Source of the DNA: an uncultured Clostridia bacterium
GTDB taxonomy: Bacteria; Bacillota; Clostridia; Christensenellales; Borkfalkiaceae
NCBI GenBank assembly: GCA_944372575.1
Contig: CALVZS010000034.1
Coordinates: 1 to 38,420 of the forward strand
Length of the DNA stretch: 38,420 bases
Direction: 5' to 3'
Each line of letters starts with the position of its first letter. The stretch's first letter is position 1. The notes beneath the pieces were generated by a model, which searched no databases, had not been told where the DNA came from, and saw only the letters and a list, made by a program, of their open reading frames with translations. Positions 16,349 through 23,659 of the stretch are shown here, in pieces. Both the position numbers and the translations under genes were made by a program.

Positions 16349-16482
16349 ATATTACATTTGCGAATGCAAAAGGCGAAATTGTCCTGCGGGGAAGAATCTG
16401 CGCACATACGGCGCCTCCCGCACAAGGGGCGATCGGGGAACGCGCGTCTGCAGACAGCGCATCATAAAGGGAAGAGAGAGTC

Positions 16483-16842
16483 ATGGAAATTCATTTGAAC
16501 GGAAAACAGAGTATTTATGAGGAGATCGCCGCCGAATACGAGCGATTCATCCGCCTCGGGGTGCTGGAGGAGGGGGAAAGACTGCCCGGTGTGCGCGTGC
16601 TCGCCATGCAGCTGGGCATCAACCCCAATACGGTGGAGCGTGCCTATGCCCTCCTGGAGAAGAGGGGGCTTGTGGTCATCCTGCCCAAAAAGGGCGCGTT
16701 CGTCAGGGAAAACGTGGATCAGCCGCCCCTCATCGAGGAGGCGCGCCGTTATATCTCCGCGCTCAAAGCGGCGCGGCTGAGCAAACAGGAATTGCTTGCC
16801 GTCGTGGAGGAAGTCTACGGCGGGAAAGGAGATGGGGCATGA
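16483..16842 (+). CDS. GntR-family regulator, YtrA subfamily
   Basis: A 119-residue protein that is almost only the GntR winged helix: IYEEIAAEYERFIRLGVLEEGERLPGVRVLAMQLGINPNTVERAYALLEKRGLVVILPKKGAFV, with a short dimerising tail (about 80-119) as in the YtrA subfamily. These repressors control the ABC transporter genes they sit with, often in response to cell-envelope antibiotics. AGAGAG lies just upstream. Its stop overlaps the ATG of the ABC ATPase (ATGA), so the operon is translationally coupled. Confidence 0.93.
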   Translation: MEIHLNGKQSIYEEIAAEYERFIRLGVLEEGERLPGVRVLAMQLGINPNTVERAYALLEKRGLVVILPKKGAFVRENVDQPPLIEEARRYISALKAARLSKQELLAVVEEVYGGKGDGA

Positions 16843-17717
16843 TCGAGATACGCGGTTTGAGCAAGTCCTACGGCACCAAACAGGTGCTGGACAACGTCAG
16901 TCTGACCATTCCGGACGGCAGCCTGTTCGGTCTGATCGGCATCAACGGTGCGGGGAAATCCACCCTGCTGCGCCTGATGGCGGACGTTCTGCGCCCCGAG
17001 AGCGGCGAGATCCTCATCGACGGCGAACCCGTGCGCAACAATGAAAAGGTCAAGCGGAGGGTGTTCTTTCTGCCCGACGATCCCTTCTATGCAATGGGAA
17101 CCACGGTGGAGAAGCTTGCGCAGATGTATCAGGCGGTCTATCCTTTTGACAAGGATGTCTTTGCCCGCTATGCCGACATCTTTCAGGTGCAGATGCGCAC
17201 GCCCGTCCGCAACTTCTCCAAGGGGATGAGGCGGCAGGCATTCGTCACGCTGGCGCTCGCCTGCCGCCCGCGCTACCTGCTGCTGGACGAGGCATTTGAC
17301 GGGCTCGATCCACTCGCGCGGCTGGAACTCAAGCGCGGACTCGTCGGGCTGGGGGAGGAGGTAGGCTGTACGGCAGTCATTTCCTCCCACTCTCTGCGCG
17401 AGCTGGAGGACATCTGCTCGGGCTTTGCGCTGCTGGACGGCGGCACGATCGCCGATGCGGGGGATATCGGAACGGCACTCGAGCAGGTACATAAATTTCA
17501 GATCGCGCTCTCCCGCCCCGTCGTGCGCGAGGACATTCCCTTTGAGTGCATCTCCTTTGAGGCGACGGGCAGGGTGGCGCAGTTCATTGCCCGCGGCGAG
17601 AGGGAGGAGATCGTGTCGGCCCTGCAGCCGCTCCACCCGCTCCTCCTCGAGGAGATCAAGGTGGACTTTGAGGAGCTGTTCCTGTGTGAAGTACGCAGCA
17701 GGGGGTATCTGAAATGA
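16839..17717 (+). CDS. ABC transporter ATP-binding protein (YtrB-like)
   Basis: A 292-residue ATPase with Walker A GINGAGKST (34-42), signature NFSKGMRRQ (about 125-133), Walker B and D-loop YLLLDEAFDGLDP (146-158) and H-loop SSHS, then a C-terminal extension of about 90 residues as in the CcmA/YtrB/EcsA-like group. It powers the permease encoded by the next gene, with which it overlaps by four bases. The DNA-level coupling to a YtrA regulator suggests a drug-, lantibiotic- or envelope-stress-related exporter; the cargo is unknown. Confidence 0.93.
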   Translation: MIEIRGLSKSYGTKQVLDNVSLTIPDGSLFGLIGINGAGKSTLLRLMADVLRPESGEILIDGEPVRNNEKVKRRVFFLPDDPFYAMGTTVEKLAQMYQAVYPFDKDVFARYADIFQVQMRTPVRNFSKGMRRQAFVTLALACRPRYLLLDEAFDGLDPLARLELKRGLVGLGEEVGCTAVISSHSLRELEDICSGFALLDGGTIADAGDIGTALEQVHKFQIALSRPVVREDIPFECISFEATGRVAQFIARGEREEIVSALQPLHPLLLEEIKVDFEELFLCEVRSRGYLK

Positions 17718-18763
17718 AAAAGACGCTTGCATATGAGATCAGACGCAATCTTTTGCCGCTCGCCATCTTCAGCGCGGTCGCCGTGTGCATCGCCGCCGTC
17801 TATGCCTTCACTGCGCCGCTCAGCAACGGTGCGGGGAGGATGCGCGATTCCTGCATCGGCGTGTTTGCCGCCATTCTCTGCGTGCTCTGTACCGTGGTAC
17901 CCGTCATGCAGTTCTCCTACCGCATGAAGCAGCGCAGCGCCGATCTGTGGTATTCCCTGCCCGTCACGCGCAAAAGGCTGATGTTCGTCAAGATCCTGGG
18001 CGGACTGGTACTCGTATTTGTTCCCTATACGCTCGCCTACTGGCTGGGAGTCGCCTGCGTTGCCATGCAGGAGGATGGATTTGTGTTCGTGTATTACCTC
18101 TCATTCTGGGCGCTCTCCCTGCCGCTCGGCGTCGGGCTGTTCGGCGCGTGTTCCTTCATTTTCACGCGCGCCAACACGGTGGGGGACGGCATCGTGTTTC
18201 TCCTTCTCCTCTCGTGCGTCCTGCCCCTTGCCGTGATGGTTCTGTGTTCGCCCCTGCGCTTTTCGCTCGGCTGGGATCCGGAGCTTCCCGAATACCTCAA
18301 CTATTACCACAGCTATGACGTTGCTCCTCTCTTCTTTCCCCATGCGCCCATCGGCTATTTTGCGGGTCTCTTCGATACACTCGCCTGCGCACAGACACCC
18401 GGGGAGTTCGCCATGTTCTCCCTCTGGTTCATTATCCCCGTTGCACTCCTTGAGGGCGTGGGGGGATATGTCGGCCTGTTTGTGTGCGCCGATCGGGACA
18501 GGGCGGAGAACGCGGGACAGGTATCCGATTCCTGGTTCGGCTATCGCGTGCTCATTCCCGCCTATATCGTGCTGCTTCTGGGTGCGGCGGAAGTGCTGTT
18601 CATGGATGAGATCATCGTGTACGTCATCATGGCGCTCATCGGCGCAGCGCTCTACTTTGCGTACCGCCGCTCCTTCCGCGTAAAGAGGGCAGACATCATC
18701 TGCTACCTCGCAGCCGTCGCTGCCGGCATCGTGCTTGCCGTCGTCCTGCACTACTGCACCTGA
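17714..18763 (+). CDS. ABC transporter permease partner
   Basis: A 349-residue membrane protein with about eight hydrophobic segments (for example at 15-33, 48-68, 90-112, 122-145, 155-178). The N-terminal KKTLAYEIRRNLLPLAIF and YSLPVTRKRLMFVKILGG segments are typical of ABC-2-type permeases paired with YtrB-like ATPases ('SLPVTR' motif). It should form the membrane channel with the ATPase encoded immediately upstream. The start at 17714 overlaps the ATPase stop (ATGA). No other subunit follows. Confidence 0.88.
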   Translation: MKKTLAYEIRRNLLPLAIFSAVAVCIAAVYAFTAPLSNGAGRMRDSCIGVFAAILCVLCTVVPVMQFSYRMKQRSADLWYSLPVTRKRLMFVKILGGLVLVFVPYTLAYWLGVACVAMQEDGFVFVYYLSFWALSLPLGVGLFGACSFIFTRANTVGDGIVFLLLLSCVLPLAVMVLCSPLRFSLGWDPELPEYLNYYHSYDVAPLFFPHAPIGYFAGLFDTLACAQTPGEFAMFSLWFIIPVALLEGVGGYVGLFVCADRDRAENAGQVSDSWFGYRVLIPAYIVLLLGAAEVLFMDEIIVYVIMALIGAALYFAYRRSFRVKRADIICYLAAVAAGIVLAVVLHYCT

Positions 18764-18791
18764 TTTTCATGGAAATTTTTCCGCCATTTTT

Positions 18792-18822
18792 GCAAACCCC
18801 CATTGACGGAATGGGGGTTTGC
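18792..18822. promoter_or_regulatory. 13-bp inverted repeat overlapping the next promoter
   Basis: GCAAACCCCCATT (18792-18804) is perfectly complementary to AATGGGGGTTTGC (18810-18822), loop GACGG. It could end the ABC operon, but the T run after it is short (three T inside the stem), and the -35 box of the downstream promoter occupies the loop. It may therefore be an operator as well as, or instead of, a terminator. Confidence 0.6.
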
Positions 18823-18831
18823 TGGTATAAT
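18803..18831 (+). promoter_or_regulatory. Promoter of the dehydrogenase gene
   Basis: TTGACG (18803-18808), 17-base spacer, perfect TATAAT (18826-18831). The -35 lies in the loop of the 13-bp inverted repeat and the spacer contains its right arm. Confidence 0.8.
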
Positions 18832-18883
18832 CTGGGTGTAACGGGGCAAAATACCCGGTATAAATCTTTGTAAGGGGTGAAAC

Positions 18884-19909
18884 ATGAAACGGATCAGAGT
18901 GGTACAGTACGGCTGCGGCAAGATGAGCAAGTATATTTTGCGCTACCTGCACGAAAAGGGTGCGGAGATCGTGGGCGCCATCGACGTCAATCCCGACATC
19001 CTCGGCATGGACGTGGGGGACTATGCACAGCTGGGCGTCAAGACGGGCGTCAAGATTTCGGACGATGCCGAAAGGGTGCTGGACGAGTGCGATGCGGACG
19101 TCGCCGTCGTCACGCTGTTCAGCTTTGTCGGCGATATCTATGAGGCGGTGGAGAAGTGCGTCATCCGCGGCATCAACGTCATTACGACGTGCGAGGAGGC
19201 GATCTATCCCTGGACGACGGCGGCTGCGCTCACCAACAAGCTGGACGCCCTTGCCAAGGAGCATAACTGTACGGTGACGGGCAGCGGGATGCAGGACATT
19301 TTCTGGATCAACATGGTCGCCATGGTCGCCGGCGGCTGCGCCGAAATCAAGAAGATCAAGGGCGCGTACAGTTACAACGTCGAGGACTACGGCCTTGCGC
19401 TTGCCAAGGCGCACGGTTGCGATCTGACGGTGGAGGAGTTTGAAAAGGAGCTCGCCCATCCCGAAGAGATAATTCCCTCCTACGCGTGGAACGCGGCGGA
19501 GGCCATCTGCAACAAGCTGGGGCTGACCATCCGATCCATCCGCCAGGAGAACGTTCCCTGTACGGCGGATAAGGATATGTACAGCGCCACGATGGATACC
19601 ACCATCAAGGCGGGCAGGTGCATCGGCATGTCCGCGGTTGTCACCATCGAGACCTATCAGGGCATCGTCATCGAGGAGGAGACCATCGGCAAGGTGTACG
19701 GCCCCGACGACGGCGACATGTGCGACTGGAAGATCACGGGTGAACCGGATACCGAGTTCCACGTCGTCAAACCCGCCACGGTGGAACACACCTGCGCGAC
19801 CATCGTCAACCGCATTCCCTCCCTTCTGAATGCGCCCGCCGGCTATGTCACGGCGGACGAGCTGGATGAGATCAAATATCTCGTCTATCCCATGCACTAC
19901 GAATTGTAA
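18884..19909 (+). CDS. 2,4-diaminopentanoate dehydrogenase-like NAD(P)-dependent enzyme
   Basis: A 341-residue dihydrodipicolinate-reductase-like oxidoreductase. The Rossmann start [31 protein letters not shown] and the later [48 protein letters not shown] and [21 protein letters not shown] match, by memory, the 2,4-diaminopentanoate dehydrogenase (ord) of the clostridial ornithine degradation pathway, which oxidatively deaminates 2,4-diaminopentanoate to 2-amino-4-oxopentanoate. The other pathway genes (ornithine racemase, aminomutase, thiolase-like pair) are not adjacent, so a related amino-acid substrate is possible. AAGGGGTG precedes the ATG. It has its own promoter and a strong terminator, so it is a single-gene unit. 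Confidence 0.78.
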   Translation: MKRIRVVQYGCGKMSKYILRYLHEKGAEIVGAIDVNPDILGMDVGDYAQLGVKTGVKISDDAERVLDECDADVAVVTLFSFVGDIYEAVEKCVIRGINVITTCEEAIYPWTTAAALTNKLDALAKEHNCTVTGSGMQDIFWINMVAMVAGGCAEIKKIKGAYSYNVEDYGLALAKAHGCDLTVEEFEKELAHPEEIIPSYAWNAAEAICNKLGLTIRSIRQENVPCTADKDMYSATMDTTIKAGRCIGMSAVVTIETYQGIVIEEETIGKVYGPDDGDMCDWKITGEPDTEFHVVKPATVEHTCATIVNRIPSLLNAPAGYVTADELDEIKYLVYPMHYEL

Positions 19910-19917
19910 GAACGTGA

Positions 19918-19953
19918 AAAAATGGCGCTTCCCCGGCGGGAAGCGCCATTTTT
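19918..19953. terminator. Bidirectional terminator between dehydrogenase and protease genes
   Basis: A 16-bp stem (19918-19933 with 19938-19953, loop CGGC) whose outer pairs are A-T, giving T runs on both strands. It serves the plus-strand dehydrogenase and the minus-strand protease that converge here. Confidence 0.9.
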
Positions 19954-20642
19954 GGTTGCAAAGATCAGTCGATCTGCGTGAGAGCGGAGAAGGGGACGGT
20001 GTATCCGTCCGTTGTCAGGTTCTCGCCGCCGCGCGTATAGACGAACTGCACGATGTCATTGGCGCGCACGGTAAGGGACAGGTTCTCGATCTCAAAGGAG
20101 CGGTTGAGTCCATAGGTCGTTCCGTTGAGGACGACCGCGGTCAGAATGTCGCCCGCGGCAAGTCCCATCTGATCGGCGATGGAGCCGTCGTTCACCGTAC
20201 TGACGACCACTTCCTCCGAAATGTTGCCGTATCCGCTCGCCGCATCGTAAACATATTTGGAGTTCTGCGTGGTGACGGTCACGCCCAGCATGAGCCGGTA
20301 GACGCCGTTCGTGGCATCGTTGCCGTCGCTGGCATAGCGGATGACGCTGTCCGCGACGCCCGTGACGATTTCAAGCGGAACGGCATAATTGATGTTCTGA
20401 TCGGTCTGATTGCCCGCGTTGGTGATGCCGATGAGTTCTCCGTTCTTGTTGAACAGGCCGCCGCCCGAGTTGCCGCTGTAGAGCGCCGTATCGATGCGGA
20501 TGGAGCGGTAGGAGCGGGCGGTGTCGTCGATGCTCAGCGTGATGTATTCGCTCTCCGTGCTGATGATGCCCTGCGTCACGCTCAGCCCTGTACCTTCCGG
20601 ATTGCCGATGGCGATCGCCGTCTCGCCGACATGGTATTCCCC

Positions 20643-20708
20643 GGCAAGCGTCACCGCCTTGGCGTTCTCGTTCACGGCAAGCGTCACCGCCTTGGCGTTC
20701 TCGTTCAC
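20643..20708. repeat. 33-bp tandem duplication in the protease gene
   Basis: The unit at 20643-20675 is repeated base for base at 20676-20708, giving the peptide AVNENAKAVTL twice in a row shortly after the catalytic Asp strand. Frame is kept. Confidence 0.95.
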
Positions 20709-21004
20709 GGCAAGCACGTCGCTCGTCTTTGCGCGCAGTACGGCGATGTCGTATGTAATCGTCCCGCTCACATATTCGAGCGGAATGGCGTAGTCGCCGT
20801 AGTTATAAATGGTATAGCCGTTTTCGTCGGTATCCGCCTGACTGTCGCCGTTTTCATCCACGGCGGAAGGAGCGCCTTCACTGCCGTACAGATAGGCATG
20901 GATACTGCGGGCGATCTTACTCCCGCCGTTCTTGGAACTGTCTGCATCGTTGTTGAACACGACGTGGTAGTTTGTTACGAAGTAGGTGTATCCGTCCTGC
21001 GCCG

Positions 21005-21018
21005 TGTCCATTGTCCAT
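21005..21018. repeat. 7-bp tandem duplication causing the protease frameshift
   Basis: TGTCCAT at 21005-21011 is repeated at 21012-21018 (ATGGACA twice on the coding strand). Two copies put the catalytic domain out of frame; one copy would restore it. Confidence 0.93.
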
Positions 21019-21527
21019 GCTGTAGATGACCGCCGCACCCGTCGAAACGGCGATGTCGGAAGTCGAATAGCTGGGGCCGAAGATCCCGCCCCAGCCGCCG
21101 CCCGAGGAGGTCGTCTCCACGGATTCCGCATAGATCTTGGCGACTGACTGCAGGCTGCTGCCGATGACGGTGGACATATCGCTGTTCGTGCTGAGGTATT
21201 CGGCGAGAAATTCCTCAAAGGTGATATCCTTGCCCGTCTGCTCCCTGTACGCTTCATAGATGGCGTTGATGTCCGCATCCTCACCGTCCTGTCCGTCTCT
21301 TCCGTTGGTCTCCGTAAAGGTATCCGTCGAACCGTCCGAATAGGTGATGGTGTAGATGTCCTGCGTGCCGTCCGTTCCCGTCTTGGCAATGGACGTCACA
21401 TAGCTTTGCGATGCGCATCCGCTCATCGCAAGCGCTGCTGCCAATACGGCAGTTGCCGAAAGGGCAAGCAGCGTCCTGGAAACGTGTCTCATGTTCTGCC
21501 TCCGAAACCTTTATCCAAGCTATTGAT

Positions 21528-21555
21528 ATTGTACCGACCATTATTGAAAATCAAA
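21528..21555 (-). promoter_or_regulatory. Possible promoter of the protease gene
   Basis: On the minus strand TTTGAT (21555-21550), a 16-base spacer and TACAAT (21533-21528), about 35 bases before the start codon. The -35 is weak. Confidence 0.45.
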
Positions 21556-21665
21556 CCGTATTTTTGTAATCGTTCTGTGAAATTTTTGCCGGAAGTTCTG
21601 TAGTACACGCGGATCGGTCACTTTGTAAAGCAATAAATTTTTTTCGGGAAATTTTCAAAAGGGTA

Positions 21666-21694
21666 TTCCCTTTTTTTCCGATTTGTAGTATAAT
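21666..21694 (+). promoter_or_regulatory. Possible promoter of the four-helix membrane protein gene
   Basis: A perfect TATAAT at 21689-21694 lies 31 bases before the ATG; the best -35 at 17 bases spacing (TTCCCT, 21666-21671) is poor. The 21556-21665 stretch is AT-rich without recognisable sites. Confidence 0.55.
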
Positions 21695-21724
21695 AGAGAA
21701 AACTTCCGATCAAAGGAGAGAAAA

Positions 21725-22243
21725 ATGGCTAAGAAAAAGTCAAAAAAGATCGGTCTTTTTGACCTGCTCATGATCCTCATGGCGGCTGTCGGGCTGGTGC
21801 TTGCAGTCGTGGGCATCTGCGTTCCGTTCTTTACGCAGACGACGTCGACGGCTCTCGGCGATCCCGAACCCGTCAACATGGGGCTGTTTGATGACTATGA
21901 ACTGCTGGAAGCGGTGATGGACGGCAGTCTTACGATCGCGCTGGTGCGTGCGTTTGCGATCATCTCGCTCGTACTCACGGTTATTGCAGCCGCGCTCGTC
22001 ATCCTCGGCAAGTTTGGCGTGATCCGCTTCAAGGGGCTCTTCAAGCTGCTGTTTGCGATCCTTGTCATCGTCATCGCGGCGCTTGTCGTCACTTTTGCTG
22101 CAACCTATGCGGCACAGTCTCCGCTCAATGCGGATGCGGGCGTACTGGGCTCCACCTCCTTCCTGGCTTCCACGGGCGCCTATCTCGTCATGGCGGGCGG
22201 CGTTGTTTCGGGCGTTGCCCTGCTGGTTTCTAAGCTTAAGTAA
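21725..22243 (+). CDS. Four-helix membrane protein of unknown function
   Basis: A 172-residue protein with a very basic start (MAKKKSKKIG) and four hydrophobic helices at about 14-36, 69-94, 105-129 and 149-168, separated by a 30-residue outer loop (TTSTALGDPEPVNMGLFDDYELLEAVMDG). By the positive-inside rule both ends are cytoplasmic. No catalytic or binding motif is visible and I do not recognise a named family, although small four-helix proteins of this kind are common in Clostridia. AAAGGAG before the ATG supports the start. It is a single-gene unit with its own -10 box and a strong terminator. Confidence 0.8.
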   Translation: MAKKKSKKIGLFDLLMILMAAVGLVLAVVGICVPFFTQTTSTALGDPEPVNMGLFDDYELLEAVMDGSLTIALVRAFAIISLVLTVIAAALVILGKFGVIRFKGLFKLLFAILVIVIAALVVTFAATYAAQSPLNADAGVLGSTSFLASTGAYLVMAGGVVSGVALLVSKLK

Positions 22244-22260
22244 GGTTCAATATCCTGTAA

Positions 22261-22291
22261 AAAAGCTGCGCTTTCCGGCGCAGCTTTTTTT
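22261..22291 (+). terminator. Rho-independent terminator after the membrane protein gene
   Basis: GCTGCGC (22265-22271) pairs with GCGCAGC (22278-22284), extendable by four A-T pairs, followed by seven T to 22291. Confidence 0.92.
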
Positions 22292-22534
22292 GTACTCTGG
22301 TTTTCCGCGGGAGGGCGGCGGGAGACGCCGGCATGGAAAAACAGAAAGATCTGACAATATTTTCCGAACATTAAAAACCGGAAATTTCAAGGAAAAGGGT
22401 CTGTTTCCTGCATTTTATATCGTAATGTTCCGCCAAAAACAGCAAAAGTTTGACCAAAAAAGGAAAATATTTTGAGAATTTTTCCTAAAAAATGAGGGAA
22501 TAAAAAAATTTCGGAGATTTTTCCGAAAGTGTCC
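22292..22534. other. AT-rich intergenic region with dyads, no gene
   Basis: No credible coding sequence lies here. The stretch from about 22350 is far richer in A and T than the genes around it and holds several dyads built on TTTTCC/GGAAAA: TTTCCG (22361-22366) with CGGAAA (22379-22384), and TTTCGGA (22509-22515) with TCCGAAA (22522-22528). It precedes the LacI promoter and may hold upstream regulator sites. Confidence 0.5.
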
Positions 22535-22563
22535 TTTACATTAACGATAATGTATGCTAATGT
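22535..22563 (+). promoter_or_regulatory. Promoter of the glycan-utilisation operon (lacI-type gene first)
   Basis: TTTACA (22535-22540), a 17-base spacer and TAATGT (22558-22563) preceded by TGC, that is, an extended -10. The spacer is filled by the LacI-type palindrome. Confidence 0.65.
22537..22554. promoter_or_regulatory. LacI-family operator
   Basis: The 18-bp site TACATTAACGATAATGTA is palindromic around a central CG with one mismatched pair, the hallmark of LacI-family operators. A third half-site TAATGTAAA follows at 22558-22566, forming a wider 9-bp inverted repeat with TTTACATTA (22535-22543). It lies between -35 and -10 of the operon that starts with the LacI-type gene, so autorepression is expected. 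Confidence 0.75.
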
Positions 22564-22586
22564 AAAAAAGCCATTTGAAAAAGTCG

Positions 22587-22631
22587 AAAAAGGGCGCCCT
22601 TTTTATTTTCTCCGTCAGGAGAAAATAAAAA
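22587..22631 (+). promoter_or_regulatory. Overlapping hairpins in the lacI-type leader
   Basis: An 18-bp perfect palindrome (AAAAAGGGC-GCCCTTTTT, 22587-22604) overlaps by five T's a 14-bp perfect stem (22600-22613 with 22618-22631, loop GTCA). The two RNA structures exclude each other; the first followed by TTTTTATTTT resembles a weak terminator, the second an antiterminator or stabiliser. Confidence 0.55.
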
Positions 22632-22682
22632 CATTTAATCGGATAAAGAATCCGGAAACGGGATGCGATACGGGAGGCAACC

Positions 22683-23642
22683 ATGCAGAAAAGGGCGGTC
22701 ACGCTTTCGGATATTGCCGAAAGGCTCGGGACAACTGCCAATACAGTGAGTCGGGCGCTGCGCGACTGTTCGGACATCAGTGTGCAGATGAAGGAACGCG
22801 TCCGCCAGGCGGCGATCGACATGGGGTACGTCCCCAATCGGGTCGCCAGTTCTCTGCGCTCCAAGAGTTCCAATATCATTGCAGTCGCCGTCTCTTCCCT
22901 GACCAATCCCTTTTTTACGATCTGTATGGATCACTGCATCGACTATATGGCGGCAAAGGGCTACCGTCCGCTCATCTCCGTTGTACGCGGCGTGATGGGG
23001 GTGGACGACATCATCTCCTGCCTGCAGAACGGCGCCTGCGGCATCTTCTCCTTTCTGGATATCTGCAACGAGGGCATCGACTATTGCGAACAGTATGAAA
23101 TTCCGCTCCTGATATGCGGGCATAAGCCGGAGAGCGATCGCGTGAGCGCCATCTATTCGGACGTGTACCAATGCGCCAAACTGGTCGCTCAACAGGCGAT
23201 CGCGCAGGCGGCGGTACGGCCCTGCTACGTCAACGGCCCGAAGGGACGCATCAATGAGGAGCGGCGCGACAATTTTGTCTCCATTCTAAAAGCGGCGGGG
23301 CTGAGGTGCGATATCTATGCCTATGACTATTATGCCAAGGCACAGTCTTTGGAAAAGATCGTCCGCGGCGTGCAGGAGAACGGGAACGATTTTATTTTTT
23401 GCTTCAATGACGAAGTGGCTGCGGTGGTGCAGGGGGCAATGGAGCGGCTGGGCGATTTCCGCGGCGATATTTACGGTGTCGACCGCTTTTCCGAATACCT
23501 GCCTTACTGCAAAAAGATCAAGAGCGTGGGCGGAAAACTCGGCGCGATCGGAAGGAGGAGCGCGCAGCTGCTCATCCGCAAAATCGAAAAATACGACGGC
23601 AGGATCATTCGCGAGATCTTCCCCGTCGAACTCAGCAAGTAA
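22683..23642 (+). CDS. LacI-family transcriptional regulator
   Basis: A 319-residue regulator with the LacI helix-turn-helix and hinge at about 6-62 (VTLSDIAERLGTTANTVSRALRD, GYVPNRVASSLRS) and a periplasmic-binding-protein-like sensor domain (NIIAVAVSSLTNPFF, then FIFCFNDEVAAVVQGAMERLG). It should bind a sugar or oligosaccharide and repress the following transport and hydrolase genes. GGGAGG lies just before the ATG. It is the first gene of the locus, 17 bases before the beta-helix lipoprotein gene, and a palindromic operator in its own promoter points to autorepression. Confidence 0.94.
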   Translation: MQKRAVTLSDIAERLGTTANTVSRALRDCSDISVQMKERVRQAAIDMGYVPNRVASSLRSKSSNIIAVAVSSLTNPFFTICMDHCIDYMAAKGYRPLISVVRGVMGVDDIISCLQNGACGIFSFLDICNEGIDYCEQYEIPLLICGHKPESDRVSAIYSDVYQCAKLVAQQAIAQAAVRPCYVNGPKGRINEERRDNFVSILKAAGLRCDIYAYDYYAKAQSLEKIVRGVQENGNDFIFCFNDEVAAVVQGAMERLGDFRGDIYGVDRFSEYLPYCKKIKSVGGKLGAIGRRSAQLLIRKIEKYDGRIIREIFPVELSK

Positions 23643-23659
23643 ATGATCGGGAGGTGCAG

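Larger units (their letters stand above)
19965..21492 (-). pseudogene. Trypsin-like / HtrA-type lipoprotein protease, frameshifted
   Basis: The N-terminus (start 21492) is a lipoprotein signal with lipobox AMSGC (Cys 26), then an acidic stalk and a sequence ending GAAVIYSMD. There the frame breaks, and in the next frame a complete chymotrypsin-fold protease continues: FVTNYHVV (His), ITYDIAVL (Asp), SGNSGGGLF (Ser), then a PDZ-like domain (EEVVVSTVNDGSIADQMGLAAGDILTAV) to the stop at 19965. The break is explained exactly by a tandem duplication of seven bases, ATGGACA, at 21005-21018; removing one copy restores one frame of about 500 codons. A second, in-frame duplication of 33 bp lies in the catalytic domain. 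The intact form would be a surface-anchored HtrA-type serine protease. As written it gives only a stalk fragment, unless the frameshift is a sequencing error or slips back. Confidence 0.85.

Noticed and set aside
20643..20708. Tandem repeat as a CRISPR or minisatellite array
   Set aside because: There are only two directly adjacent copies without spacers, inside a coding frame.
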